From: Leptolyngbya sp. KIOST-1
GTDB lineage: Bacteria > Cyanobacteriota > Cyanobacteriia > Phormidesmidales > Phormidesmidaceae
Length of the DNA: 64,000 nt
Reading direction: 5' to 3'
NCBI RefSeq assembly: GCF_000763385.1
Contig: NZ_JQFA01000002.1
Coordinates: forward strand, 248,001-312,000
The position numbers were made by a program, and so were the translations under genes. Below the pieces are notes generated by a model. It saw only the letters and a program-made list of their open reading frames with translations. It ran no database searches and was not told the origin of the DNA. Below, in pieces: positions 1 to 7,286 of this stretch (positions are counted from its first letter, which is position 1; every line of letters begins with the position of its first letter).

Positions 1-275
1 TCACCATAGGGCTATCTAACCTCAAAGGATTCAAAAGGTTAATTAAATTTACTTTTAAGCCAGAAATGCTCGAAAAATGGTTATACAATGTTAGCTAGAT
101 CAGGTCATGTTCTCAGTGCTACGCCCCCTCTGAGGGGCTTCGCGGAAAGGCTACACAGTACGCCAGGGTTTTGGCAAAAACCGGGCAACGGCCCTCCCCC
201 CAGGGTTTCTACCGTTTTTGAAGACGCTGCCGCTCTCGCCTCAGGGTGGCGTCATATTTTTAACCCAGCTTCTCC

Positions 276-1181
276 ATGCTTTCCACGAGCAACCTCTCCG
301 CCGCTCAAGCGGAGACCTACTACACCCACGAGGACTATTACTCGGCAGAAGAAGCGGCTCATCCGACAAAGTGGGTGGGGAAAGGGGCTGCGTCGTTGGG
401 GTTGGCTGGGATTGTCAATCAGCAGGAATTCAGCCAGATGCTTTCTGGGCAGGCTCCGGACGGGCGATCGCTGATGGGGAAGGTGGTCGATCCAGAAAAG
501 CGGCGGGCGGCAACAGACTTTACCTTTAGTGCCCCCAAGAGCGTCAGCATCGCAGCCCTGGTGCAGCAGGATGAGCGGGTGTTGGCGGTCCATCATCAGG
601 CGGTCGCGAAGGCGCTGTCGGTGTTGGAAGAGCGCTATGCCCAAACTCGAATTTCGACAGAAGCAGGGAGAACCAAGGTGACGACAGGGAATATCGCCGC
701 AGCGGTGTTCACTCATTCCACCAGCCGGGAGGCGGAGCCGCAGTTGCATAGCCATTGTGTGGTGATGAATGCGACGCAGCTGGAGGATGGGCGGTGGTTT
801 AGTTTGAGCAATGAGGGGGCGATCGCCAACCAAAAGCTCCTCGGCCAGATCTACCAGAATGAACTGGCCGTCGCGCTGAGGCAGCAGGGCTACCAGATTG
901 AGCCGAAGGCTCAAGAGAAGGGAGTCCAAATTAGCATGGCAGAAGTCGGACAAGCTTGGCAGAACGGCTATGCCGAACGATTAATGAGAACCATAAAAGA
1001 GGAGGAAGTTGATCTATCGGAATATCGAAACTTTACAGAGGCGTATCAACAGATCGAACACTTCTTGGAGGATGTGTATATGAAGAAAAGAATCCATTCC
1101 TCTCTAAGTTATCTAACACCTGAAGAATACGAACAAAAATGGAATGAACAACAAAAGAAAAAGCATGATATAAAAGAGTAG
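276..1181 (+). pseudogene. MobF relaxase N-terminus fused to IS3 transposase C-terminus
   Basis: One 301-codon frame made of two unrelated parts. Residues 1-215 are the start of a MobF/TrwC-type conjugative relaxase: a tyrosine pair at 15-16 and the metal-binding histidines at 147, 158 and 160 (LHSH) are present, so the nicking domain is nearly complete but the helicase domain is missing. From about residue 216 the sequence is the end of an IS3-family transposase, with the last DDE glutamate in the NGYAE motif (about 234) followed by a typical C-terminus. The fusion probably arose when an IS3 copy landed in, or deleted into, the relaxase. Relaxase nicks oriT to start plasmid transfer; whether the fusion is active is unknown. 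The identical ORF is at 38277-39182. Confidence 0.8.
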
Positions 1182-1229
1182 ATCTCTTAATTCCCTTGAT
1201 CTACTGTCCGAATCTAAGGGTTCACTTCA
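921..1229 (+). mobile_element. IS3-family right end (IS150-like)
   Basis: The truncated element starts around 921 inside the fused ORF and ends at 1229. Read on the minus strand the last bases are TGAAGTGAACCCTTAG, a TG-starting terminal inverted repeat like those of the IS150 subgroup. No left inverted repeat is visible. The same end stands at 39230 next to a different target. Confidence 0.75.
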
Positions 1230-1884
1230 GCGGCATTCGCTGCGATTGCCCCATTTGGAGCGCCTGAATCGCTCGCACCTGCGCCACCGTCCCTCGGGCA
1301 TACTGCTCCGCAGTCTGAAGTGACATACCCTGAACATCCTGTTGAAAACGAGAGTATGGCCCCTGAAGCAGCAGCGCCGCAACTCCATCACCTGATTCCC
1401 CAGCCCCCAGCGCTGCTGCCGTCACCTTCTGGTCGAGCTGAATCGCTGACAGGTCACTGCTCACATAGTCGCGATAGAGGTCTGGGTAGCTCTGAATTTT
1501 CCCTGTTACCGAGCAGGCATACTCCAGGTAGCGCTGCTGCTGAAGGCTGTCCACGGTCGTCTGGGCGTACTGGAGCAGTTTGGGCAACGCCGCTTTTTTC
1601 TCCTCGTCAGATAATCCCAAAATCTGCTGTTGGGTAAATGGCCCTTGGGCCAAGAGCTGGATGACCTGTCGCGGTGACTTGCCGGTCTGTAGCGCGGCTC
1701 TAGCTACTTCCTGATCTAATACCTGCGCTGGTACCAAATTATCGCTATAGCGGGTGTAGAGGCTCTCGTAGTCCTTGGCATCCTTGAGCGAAGCCTTGGC
1801 CAGCGCCAGGTATTGCTGACGCATCAATCGTCCTTTCTCCGTCTCTGGCTCCTTCGGCAACTGTGGTAACTGTGGCAAGGTCAT
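1222..1884 (-). CDS. Hypothetical plasmid-type protein, 3' end cut by IS3
   Basis: A 220-residue soluble, glutamine-rich and mostly helical protein with no membrane segment. I do not recognise the family. Two related stretches (around residues 70-105 and 150-190, each with an acidic-polar run followed by LLxQGP[FY]) suggest an internal duplication. Its stop codon lies inside the IS3 terminal repeat (IS end at 1229), so the original C-terminus is lost. It runs in the same direction as the next gene (1912-2322), 27 bases downstream of it. Both sit beside a relaxase fragment, so an accessory role on a mobilizable element is inferred. Confidence 0.55.
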   Translation of the reverse strand: MTLPQLPQLPKEPETEKGRLMRQQYLALAKASLKDAKDYESLYTRYSDNLVPAQVLDQEVARAALQTGKSPRQVIQLLAQGPFTQQQILGLSDEEKKAALPKLLQYAQTTVDSLQQQRYLEYACSVTGKIQSYPDLYRDYVSSDLSAIQLDQKVTAAALGAGESGDGVAALLLQGPYSRFQQDVQGMSLQTAEQYARGTVAQVRAIQALQMGQSQRMPLK

Positions 1885-1911
1885 AGGGCGTCCGTGAACT
1901 CGTCGAGCAAG

Positions 1912-2322
1912 TCAGCCGCCAGAGCTGAAACGGTCACAGGCTGTACTAGTGCAGTGTCTTGCCTCTGCTGGTAGTTTCTCCTCATCAAACGTGCCTACCA
2001 CTTCGGTGCTCCTGGATCGAGCCATCCCCAAATCAAATTCCTCGTGCAGGTGTTGAATTTGAGCTTCCATCTGCCAGATCGATTGCTGCGCCAGGTCGCG
2101 TAACTCAGCCTCCGAGTAATTGCCGGAGTGACGGTAGGCGAAGGGCAACCAGAAAGCATGGGTGGCGGTGGCCGCTTTCTCTTTGCCGTTGTAAGTATCG
2201 TGGATCAGCCAAGAGTAGGTGATGCCATTGGGTGAGGTGCGATCGGGCTCAAAGATGAAGCGCACTCTCGGCTTATTTTTGGAAGAGCTGTCGGAGGATG
2301 ACGCAGAAGGCCTTCTGGGCAT
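1912..2322 (-). CDS. Hypothetical protein of the mobile element (MPRRPS family)
   Basis: I start it at the ATG at 2322, giving about 136 residues that begin MPRRPSASSSDSSSKNK; the frame stays open upstream but into a conserved leader. A basic, serine-rich N-terminus precedes a compact domain with many aromatic residues (SWLIHDTYNG, AFWLPFAYRH) and a helical tail. Function not recognised. A decayed homologue, also preceded by the same roughly 400-bp leader, lies inverted at 8985-9250, so gene plus leader is a conserved module of this element family. It could be a DNA-binding or mobilization accessory protein, but nothing in the sequence proves that. Confidence 0.6.
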   Translation of the reverse strand: MPRRPSASSSDSSSKNKPRVRFIFEPDRTSPNGITYSWLIHDTYNGKEKAATATHAFWLPFAYRHSGNYSEAELRDLAQQSIWQMEAQIQHLHEEFDLGMARSRSTEVVGTFDEEKLPAEARHCTSTACDRFSSGG

Positions 2323-2395
2323 GGTGAACATCCTACTCGTTGTACTGACAACAGTCTCGACTGAAGCACCCCTGAGGAAAATTGTAGCCTGATAC

Positions 2396-2758
2396 AGCGG
2401 AAACAATGCTGGTGTTTCAGAGCCCCCACCAAAATACTTACAGGTAGGGCTGATTTGCTGCTGAAGCTACTGAGAGACACTGTAGACATTGCTGCTGACG
2501 GTTGCAATGATCGAAGACCGGCTCTGTGGCTATCGCCCAATCCTCTGATCACAAAATAGGGCAGCATAAATGCGATCGATAGCTCGACTTGCAGACGAAC
2601 CGTCTACCGCTCCAAAGATGTCCAACAATGCCCAAACACGCCTAAAAGCTGGGGTTTTGGCACATTGTTGAGATAAAGATTGAGATAAAAACTGATTTAT
2701 AGATTTTTCTAAGTGCTGAAACTATTTATTTATAAAGCTTTTAAAAATATGACCGCTC
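2396..2758 (-). repeat. Conserved element-end leader, copy 1
   Basis: Non-coding stretch between the tRNA-derived att site and the gene at 1912-2322. Its reverse complement aligns by eye, at roughly three quarters identity, with 8578-8984; long shared words include GCGGTAGACGGTTCGTC and AGTCGAGCTATCGATCGCAT. Both copies begin at a GAATCGRGCGGTC sequence, the reverse complement of the att core start. It may hold promoters or the recognition sites of an element terminus. Confidence 0.65.
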
Positions 2759-2803
2759 GATTCGTAATCGAGCGGTCGCGGGTTCAAATCCCGCCATCGG
2801 CTT
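2759..2803 (+). other. Attachment site, tRNA-Thr(CGT) 3' fragment, copy 1
   Basis: A 45-bp sequence identical to 7097-7141. It is the 3' half of a tRNA gene: anticodon loop TTCGTAA (anticodon CGT, threonine), variable loop, T-arm GCGGGTTCAAATCCCGC and acceptor end CATCGGCT. The matching 5' acceptor (GCCGATG) is absent upstream, so this is not a working tRNA. Repeats of a tRNA 3' end are the usual footprint of tyrosine-recombinase integration. Confidence 0.85.
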
Positions 2804-3690
2804 TCCCCGTCCCGTAAGGGTTCTAGCGGTTCCTAGGGGTCACTAGAAGGTTCAATCAGGGTAGGCAGTGTGACCAAGCTGTGACCAATACCCTATCAAA
2901 TAGCACTACGGAATAGCAACCCAGCATTGCTAGAAACAGTTGCTATACGGCGATTACGGCCATCGTAGACAGCCCCTAACAGTCCACTTCACAGGTTTCG
3001 CTCCCTGTGGGCTGTGTCTAATGCGCCCCTACCCCGTTCAGAACCGTCTAGAGCCATGCCGGAGCGCTTCTGTAGTGGGTATTAGCTGAGAACGGGTAGA
3101 AGGGGCTACGAGACATCCCAGGACAAGCCACACGCTGATGTGACAGCACACTGTGACACTGCGATCGCCAGTAGCCCAGTTAGCCCGCAAGGATGACACC
3201 AGTAGCTCACCTGGTAGCTGCATTGCGCGTGGGTAAGTCTCATTAGCAAAACGTGATTCTGAGCAATTTGCCTAAACGAATCTTCAAAAGCATTGACACG
3301 AAAGGGATTGAGGATTGCTTTATTAATAGATAATCAAATTTTCAATTAATAGCAAATTGCAAATAAATGGCGAGTTCTCATTAGAAACCAAAACATTCTA
3401 TTTTTTAATAACAAGTCTATAACCCTTGCCCTATAAGGTTTTTCCCTTTAGCTACTCTGCAATAAGCATATCTACTCTGCAATAGCGCCCCACTCTGCAA
3501 TGACTCACCTGACAACACTCAAAATGAGTAAATATGCTCAATCACGCTGAGAGGCATCTAGAAGCCTCTAGAAGCCCTATCGTTATTCTCAAGATGCCAT
3601 CACAGCAGAGAATCGCTACACAGGGCTAGACGGTCATTCTGAGAGGGGTAGGGCTGACTTTTGAGGCGATCGCAATTTAGCTACTCAGAA
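2804..3690. other. Gene-poor left arm of the integrative element
   Basis: No convincing gene in about 0.9 kb; one 61-codon frame (3038-3223, minus) has no recognisable features and crosses repeats. The stretch contains candidate arm-type sites at its left end, short direct repeats such as CTAGAAGCCTCTAGAAGCC near 3560, and an AT-rich section around 3290-3420. Confidence 0.5.
2867..3027 (+). promoter_or_regulatory. Candidate integrase arm sites, left
   Basis: Three related words: GTGTGACCAA (2868-2877), CTGTGACCAA (2879-2888) and CTGTGTCTAATGCGCC (3012-3027). The last matches CTGTGTCTAATAAGCGCC at 7017-7034, beside the integrase gene at the other end. Direct repeats near both att sites are what tyrosine integrase arm domains bind. 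The role is inferred from position. Confidence 0.45.
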
Positions 3691-3698
3691 AAACGCTC

Positions 3699-3826
3699 AA
3701 GCCTTGATTTTTCAGCGTCTATACTTTCTCCCCGGAATCACAGTTCTACTAAAAAGCTTTACTAAAAAGTTTTAGTAAAACCAGGATTCCCGAGAGAAAG
3801 TATAAACCTACGAAAAATCAAGGCTT
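3699..3826. repeat. 128-bp nested inverted repeat, candidate replication origin
   Basis: The left arm (3699-3738) and right arm (3785-3826) pair almost throughout: AAGCCTTGATTTTT with AAAAATCAAGGCTT, TATACTTTCTC with GAGAAAGTATA, and GGAATC with GATTCC. The loop contains a second hairpin, TTTACTAAAA (3758-3767) with TTTTAGTAAA (3770-3779). It lies about 110 bp past the 3' end of the Rep gene. Such a cruciform could be an initiator nick site, a single-strand origin or a packaging/conversion signal; the position next to Rep favours an origin. Confidence 0.6.
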
Positions 3827-3840
3827 TCAGCGACTCAGAA

Positions 3841-3866
3841 GCACCATTTTTGAGGGTGCTTTTTTA
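3841..3866 (+). terminator. Intrinsic terminator (plus direction)
   Basis: GCACC and GGTGC form a short stem followed by TTTTTT. It points rightward, toward the 3' end of the minus-strand Rep gene, so it would stop plus-strand transcripts coming from the origin-like repeat. Confidence 0.5.
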
Positions 3867-3935
3867 CTAAAAAAATAAGCCCTAGGAATGAACCTAAGGC
3901 TTGCTATGTCACGTAAACAAAACTGAACAGCAAAG

Positions 3936-4712
3936 CTACATAACTAATGGCGCATTCTTGATTTGTCTATACCAAGGCATTGTTTTGCCTTCATAGGTAA
4001 AATCAACAGAACTAAGAATCCTATCAACTATAAACTTAGCTGCTTTATCTACATCCTTTCTGTATAGCTCTAGCTTACCAATAACAGGCTTAACATAGTC
4101 ACCCCTCAATCTTAACTCCCAATGTTGAGCATTGGCTATTCCATGCTTCTCTATAGGGTCATAAACAAATAACTGAATCTTTTTTGTGCTGGCTTTTGTT
4201 AAATTAACTGAATGAGGTCTAGTTTTCCTATCTTTTCCCCCTGAAATACAATTATTAAAGTTTTCAAACCCTTTGTAGCTAATCTCAGGCCATTTTTCTA
4301 AGCCTGTTTCATATAAAACAGCTTGCAATCCTTCTATAGGCCACACTGGCTTATTAAGCTGAAACTTCAAATCTAACTGAGATACAGAACAGCCTCTACT
4401 TAACCAAGATAAAAGCTCTAGCTGCTCTCTTAAGCTTAATTTTCTAAGGTATTCACCAACAACTTTACAAACTAGCTTGCCATTAAGATTGCTTTTGCCG
4501 CCTTCTACATAGTTATTCCACATAAGCACTATACCTGTGCTTTCTTCTATAGCAGCATACTGAAACAATCCCTCACTAGGTAACTCTTTCCAGGTATCGC
4601 CGTCAGTTACTATAAAGATGTTTCCCTTGAGTGCATCTAGCCTATTAGCTGTTGTTGAGACGTGAATCCTGTCGATTGCACAATTTGAGATAGTCATGCT
4701 ATGTTTAGTCAT
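3936..4712 (-). CDS. Rep_trans-like replication initiation protein
   Basis: I start at the ATG at 4712 (259 residues), because the longer frame runs into a terminator hairpin; the ATG at 4697 is also possible. The best family clue is residues ~185-215, QLFVYDPIEKHG followed by HWELRLRGDY. This matches the pattern of rolling-circle Rep_trans initiators (a YDK-like catalytic region followed by RxExxLRG). The N-terminal third contains a DKLxFT-like strand (DRIHVSTTANRLDALKGN). Such proteins nick the double-strand origin; the candidate origin is just downstream. Gene and integrase share a strand. Assignment rests on motifs only; a phage-type replication protein is an alternative. Confidence 0.5.
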   Translation of the reverse strand: MTKHSMTISNCAIDRIHVSTTANRLDALKGNIFIVTDGDTWKELPSEGLFQYAAIEESTGIVLMWNNYVEGGKSNLNGKLVCKVVGEYLRKLSLREQLELLSWLSRGCSVSQLDLKFQLNKPVWPIEGLQAVLYETGLEKWPEISYKGFENFNNCISGGKDRKTRPHSVNLTKASTKKIQLFVYDPIEKHGIANAQHWELRLRGDYVKPVIGKLELYRKDVDKAAKFIVDRILSSVDFTYEGKTMPWYRQIKNAPLVM

Positions 4713-4732
4713 CTGAAAAAACCTATAAAAAA

Positions 4733-4776
4733 CAACCTCTGGAACCATTCGCCTTGGCTTCAGAGGTTATTTTTTT
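4733..4776. terminator. Bidirectional terminator upstream of Rep
   Basis: AACCTCTG (4734-4741) and CAGAGGTT (4761-4768) form a stem. In the plus direction it is followed by a run of eight T, and in the minus direction by GTTTTTT. It would insulate the Rep gene from transcripts arriving from 5281-5619, implying that Rep has its own promoter very close to its start or depends on read-through. Confidence 0.5.
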
Positions 4777-5280
4777 TGCCTTTGAAATGTCAATAAGTAC
4801 GCTTATCAGTACGGGTTTTCAGGTAGTACCAAAACTCAGCTTGATCGCTATGTGCCACTGACAAATTTCAAGGCTAAAAATCGTCTAGGTAACAATAGAC
4901 GACTTTTACTAAACGTACTATTCAGCTCTAACCCTTACCCCACAACCTTTTAACTTCTCTCAGTTTTCTTTTTTGTATTACCACTTCTACCCATGTGACA
5001 GTTACATTTCTTAACCACAAAAATCGTACATCTGCACTACTTATTCTCATAATAAGACTTACTAGACTCACAAACGTGCTACACCGTGTTACACAAAGTG
5101 CCGTAAAGGCTAAGCCCTTTCATGGTCAACAAAATCTGTCTGATCCTGAGTCTCATTGCATTTCGAGTGAGACTAAGAGCATATGTACTGGCCACCCCGT
5201 TAGCATAAAAAATAGGAAATGCCCATACGACACCTCCTATTAACTCAATTATTCTCAATAGCAACTGACGATAACTACTG
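4777..5280. other. Gene-free stretch between Rep and the 112-residue gene
   Basis: About 500 bases with two short overlapping frames (4995-5243 plus, 5079-5264 minus) that show no domain, no ribosome site and AT-rich composition. I see no RNA gene or strong repeat here. Confidence 0.4.
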
Positions 5281-5619
5281 TTAAGCAGCTATAACTCCCT
5301 TTTCAGCTATCCTATCAATCGTGTCTTTTGCTATCTCATCCAGTGCCATTTCATTTACTGAAACGCCATAGTGTTGCCTTACTCTAATACCTACCCTGAC
5401 ATGTCCTTTAAGCCTTCCGGGTTCGTCGTATAAGCATATATGCTTCCTAGTGTAGAATTTTGTTCTACCTAGTGACTCATCCATTTGCTCATCCCATTCA
5501 CGATTAAGGTAATCGTAAACATATCCTCCAATATTGAATGGGAGTTTAGATATCAGTCCTCCTATTGAGTGACCTATTAACTCAAGAGTCCTGATTCTAA
5601 ATGCTGCTAGGTGTGTCAT
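5281..5619 (-). CDS. Unknown small protein of the integrative element
   Basis: 112 residues, basic N-terminal half (MTHLAAFRIRTLELIGHSIG) that could be an amphipathic helix, then a charged region with YDYLNREWDEQ and a tail containing VRQHYGVSV. No family recognised. It lies between the integrase and Rep on the same strand, with a perfect 11-bp inverted repeat (5645-5680) just upstream of its start. That is where a small regulatory or excision factor would bind, but its sequence does not show a clear helix-turn-helix. Confidence 0.45.
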   Translation of the reverse strand: MTHLAAFRIRTLELIGHSIGGLISKLPFNIGGYVYDYLNREWDEQMDESLGRTKFYTRKHICLYDEPGRLKGHVRVGIRVRQHYGVSVNEMALDEIAKDTIDRIAEKGVIAA

Positions 5620-5644
5620 AATTGCAACTAATTAAATAAACTTC

Positions 5645-5680
5645 ATAGGTGATTAGGCAATAACAGACTTAATCACCTAT
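5645..5680. promoter_or_regulatory. Perfect 11-bp inverted repeat, candidate operator
   Basis: ATAGGTGATTA (5645-5655) and TAATCACCTAT (5670-5680) are exact reverse complements separated by 14 bases. There is no T-run on either side, so an operator is more likely than a terminator. It sits 26 bases upstream of the start of the 112-residue gene. Confidence 0.5.
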
Positions 5681-5812
5681 TTCCTTTAGATCATATAAAT
5701 AGCACTTTTTATCACCGATTATCTAATAGTTATCATTGACTCATATAAATTCCTAAAATGAGATGCCTGAGTCTAGCAATAAGGTGCAATAAACAAAGGT
5801 ATTAAGAATAGG

Positions 5813-5846
5813 CAAAAAAAATGGGGATAGAATTAACTACCCCCAT
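5813..5846 (-). terminator. Intrinsic terminator of the integrase gene
   Basis: On the minus strand AATGGGGGTAG pairs with CTATCCCCATT around a short loop and is followed by a run of T. It begins a few bases past the integrase stop codon at 5853. Confidence 0.7.
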
Positions 5847-5852
5847 TAGTTA

Positions 5853-6983
5853 TTAAGCGGTTAGGTCAATATCAGGTAGGTTAGGCCGATTAATCATATG
5901 GCCATATTGCTTCATTACCATTGTGGTATCGCTATGCCCCATTAAGTAGGCTATCCCAGTTAACGGGATACCTTGCTCAATAGCCATCGATGCCACGGTG
6001 TGTCTACCTGCATAGGGAACCCGGTATTCAATCCCTAGTCCATTGAGAACTACAGGCCAGATGCGGCGCGTGAAGTTCTTTTGGTTGACGGGTTCACCCT
6101 GGGGGCCTAAGAATACGTACTCATCTGGTTTTTTCCCGGCCAGTATTCTACTAAAAATTTCTAGTAGAAAATCTGGCAGTGGGAGAACCCTAACAGAACC
6201 CGTCTTAGTAGACTTCTGGATTCTGGCAGAGTCATAGGCCGATTTAGGGCTTAGAGATTCGCTAATCTCTACCGTTCCATTAGCTAGGTTAAAGTGCTTT
6301 GCTTTAAGCCCTACAATCTCGCCCATCCTACAGCCAGTAGCGAATAGGAATAGGACAAGATAGTAATAGTTCTCGCATTGTGAATGACTACCTTGGGCGT
6401 AGACATAAAATGCTTTGAACTGAGAGCATATAGCTTGCATCTCATCCAGTGTGAACGGTTTGCGCTTTGGGTCTTTTTGCTTTGTACCCTTCACTAGCTT
6501 TAGCTCCTTAACATCTTTATCTATTTGAGTGTTAGCCCATTGAATAAAGGTGTTAAGAATCTTGCAATAGCGATTGTGGGTAGTAGTGCTCCAGTTTTGA
6601 GCACTTACAGCAGCTTGCAAGTTATTCCAATTGGGAGCAGCCCGCTTAATAAAACGGTAAACCCCTTCATAGTCATTCCCTTGCAACTCCTTCAACCCTT
6701 GCCAATAGGCATACATCCCAATTAACTGCTTATCCCTAGCTTCGCCTATTGTTCCCTCGGTTTTCTTATCGCCTAAGTACTTAATAAGCGTTCTATCAAA
6801 TTCGTTAGCAAAAATGTCTAACTCTATTCGGCTGGCTAGGGCTAAAGCGTGTCTATGGTTTTGCAGGTTGTTAACCAAGTCTAATGCTGGCCTAAACCTA
6901 TGCCCATTAAAGCGAAAGTCTAAGTAAAGTTTGCCGCTCCTATCGACTACTTTGACAGACCCGTATTTAGCTTTCTTAGTCAT
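5853..6983 (-). CDS. Tyrosine recombinase (integrase of the 4.4-kb element)
   Basis: 376 residues. The N-terminal arm-binding region (1-70, FRFNGHRFRPALDL) is followed by a core-binding helical domain (~85-165) and a catalytic domain (~175-376). Catalytic residues visible: Arg219 (ATGCRMGE), Lys260 (STKTG), Arg327-His328 (YAGRHT, with Tyr where many relatives have His), His350 (MGHSD) and the nucleophile Tyr360 (KQYGH). It should catalyse integration and excision at the tRNA-Thr 3' end; the att copy 7097-7141 is just upstream of its start and candidate arm sites lie at 7006-7034. It is related to, but clearly diverged from, the integrase at 7287-8438. Terminator directly downstream. Confidence 0.92.
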   Translation of the reverse strand: MTKKAKYGSVKVVDRSGKLYLDFRFNGHRFRPALDLVNNLQNHRHALALASRIELDIFANEFDRTLIKYLGDKKTEGTIGEARDKQLIGMYAYWQGLKELQGNDYEGVYRFIKRAAPNWNNLQAAVSAQNWSTTTHNRYCKILNTFIQWANTQIDKDVKELKLVKGTKQKDPKRKPFTLDEMQAICSQFKAFYVYAQGSHSQCENYYYLVLFLFATGCRMGEIVGLKAKHFNLANGTVEISESLSPKSAYDSARIQKSTKTGSVRVLPLPDFLLEIFSRILAGKKPDEYVFLGPQGEPVNQKNFTRRIWPVVLNGLGIEYRVPYAGRHTVASMAIEQGIPLTGIAYLMGHSDTTMVMKQYGHMINRPNLPDIDLTA

Positions 6984-7005
6984 GTTTGTTAGTCCTGAAT
7001 AGCAA

Positions 7006-7034
7006 CTGTGTCCAAACTGTGTCTAATAAGCGCC
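7006..7034. promoter_or_regulatory. Candidate integrase arm sites, right
   Basis: Tandem CTGTGTCCAA (7006-7015) and CTGTGTCTAATAAGCGCC (7017-7034) in the promoter region of the minus-strand integrase. The second matches 3012-3027 at the other element end. The site could serve recombination, autoregulation or both. Confidence 0.45.
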
Positions 7035-7096
7035 ACGCAATAGCGTCTATCGCTTGTCAGTATTGAGTTTTCGAGGTGCGTCACAGCTTGGGACTA

Positions 7097-7141
7097 GATT
7101 CGTAATCGAGCGGTCGCGGGTTCAAATCCCGCCATCGGCTT
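7097..7141 (+). other. Attachment site, tRNA-Thr(CGT) 3' fragment, copy 2
   Basis: Identical to 2759-2803 over 45 bp. The base before the shared part breaks the anticodon stem (CTAGA against TCGAG), and no 5' tRNA half is present, so this is also a remnant. It separates two integrase genes that point away from it, one on each strand, suggesting tandem integration of two elements at one tRNA site. Confidence 0.85.
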
Positions 7142-7215
7142 AAATGCTAGAATGCTTGATTTATAAGGGTTTCAGGGTGAATTAGCCTCCTAAGGGTGAC
7201 CTGATCTGTTCGAGT

Positions 7216-7259
7216 TTTGGGTGTAAACATATCCTTGACTTAGGCAGCTTTGGGTGTAA
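7216..7259 (+). promoter_or_regulatory. TTTGGGTGTAA direct repeats before integrase 2
   Basis: TTTGGGTGTAA occurs at 7216-7226 and 7249-7259, with a weaker TTGGGTTTAAG right after. The same word forms an inverted pair downstream of the gene (8488-8532). Probable arm-type or autoregulatory sites of the 7287-8438 integrase. Confidence 0.5.
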
Positions 7260-7286
7260 ATTGGGTTTAAGAGCAGGTGTACTGTT

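Larger units (their letters stand above)
1..1229. repeat. Long direct repeat, copy 1 (partner 38002-39230)
   Basis: Positions 1-1229 are identical to 38002-39230 (offset 38001) and may extend beyond the left window edge. The block holds a relaxase/IS3 fusion ORF. Its right border coincides exactly with the terminal inverted repeat of an IS3-family element, and different sequences follow the two copies: a plasmid-type hypothetical gene here, an IS transposase at 39231. Confidence 0.95.
2759..7141. mobile_element. 4.4-kb integrative element with integrase and Rep
   Basis: Bounded by the two 45-bp tRNA-Thr 3' direct repeats. It encodes, all on the minus strand, a tyrosine recombinase (5853-6983), an unknown 112-residue protein (5281-5619) and a Rep_trans-like replication protein (3936-4712), plus a large nested inverted repeat (3699-3826). 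Repeated CTGTGWCYAA words near both ends look like integrase arm sites. The interior is more AT-rich than the flanking chromosome. No relaxase or capsid gene is visible, so it is either a replicating mini-element or a satellite that depends on a helper. Confidence 0.75.

Noticed and set aside
252..953. 233-codon minus-strand frame over the relaxase
   Set aside because: Antisense to a frame with clear relaxase motifs; no recognisable domain.
2759..2803. Functional tRNA-Thr gene
   Set aside because: Only the 3' half is present; no 5' acceptor or D-arm upstream at either copy.
3038..3223. 61-codon minus-strand frame in the integrative element
   Set aside because: No domain, no ribosome site, lies among repeats.
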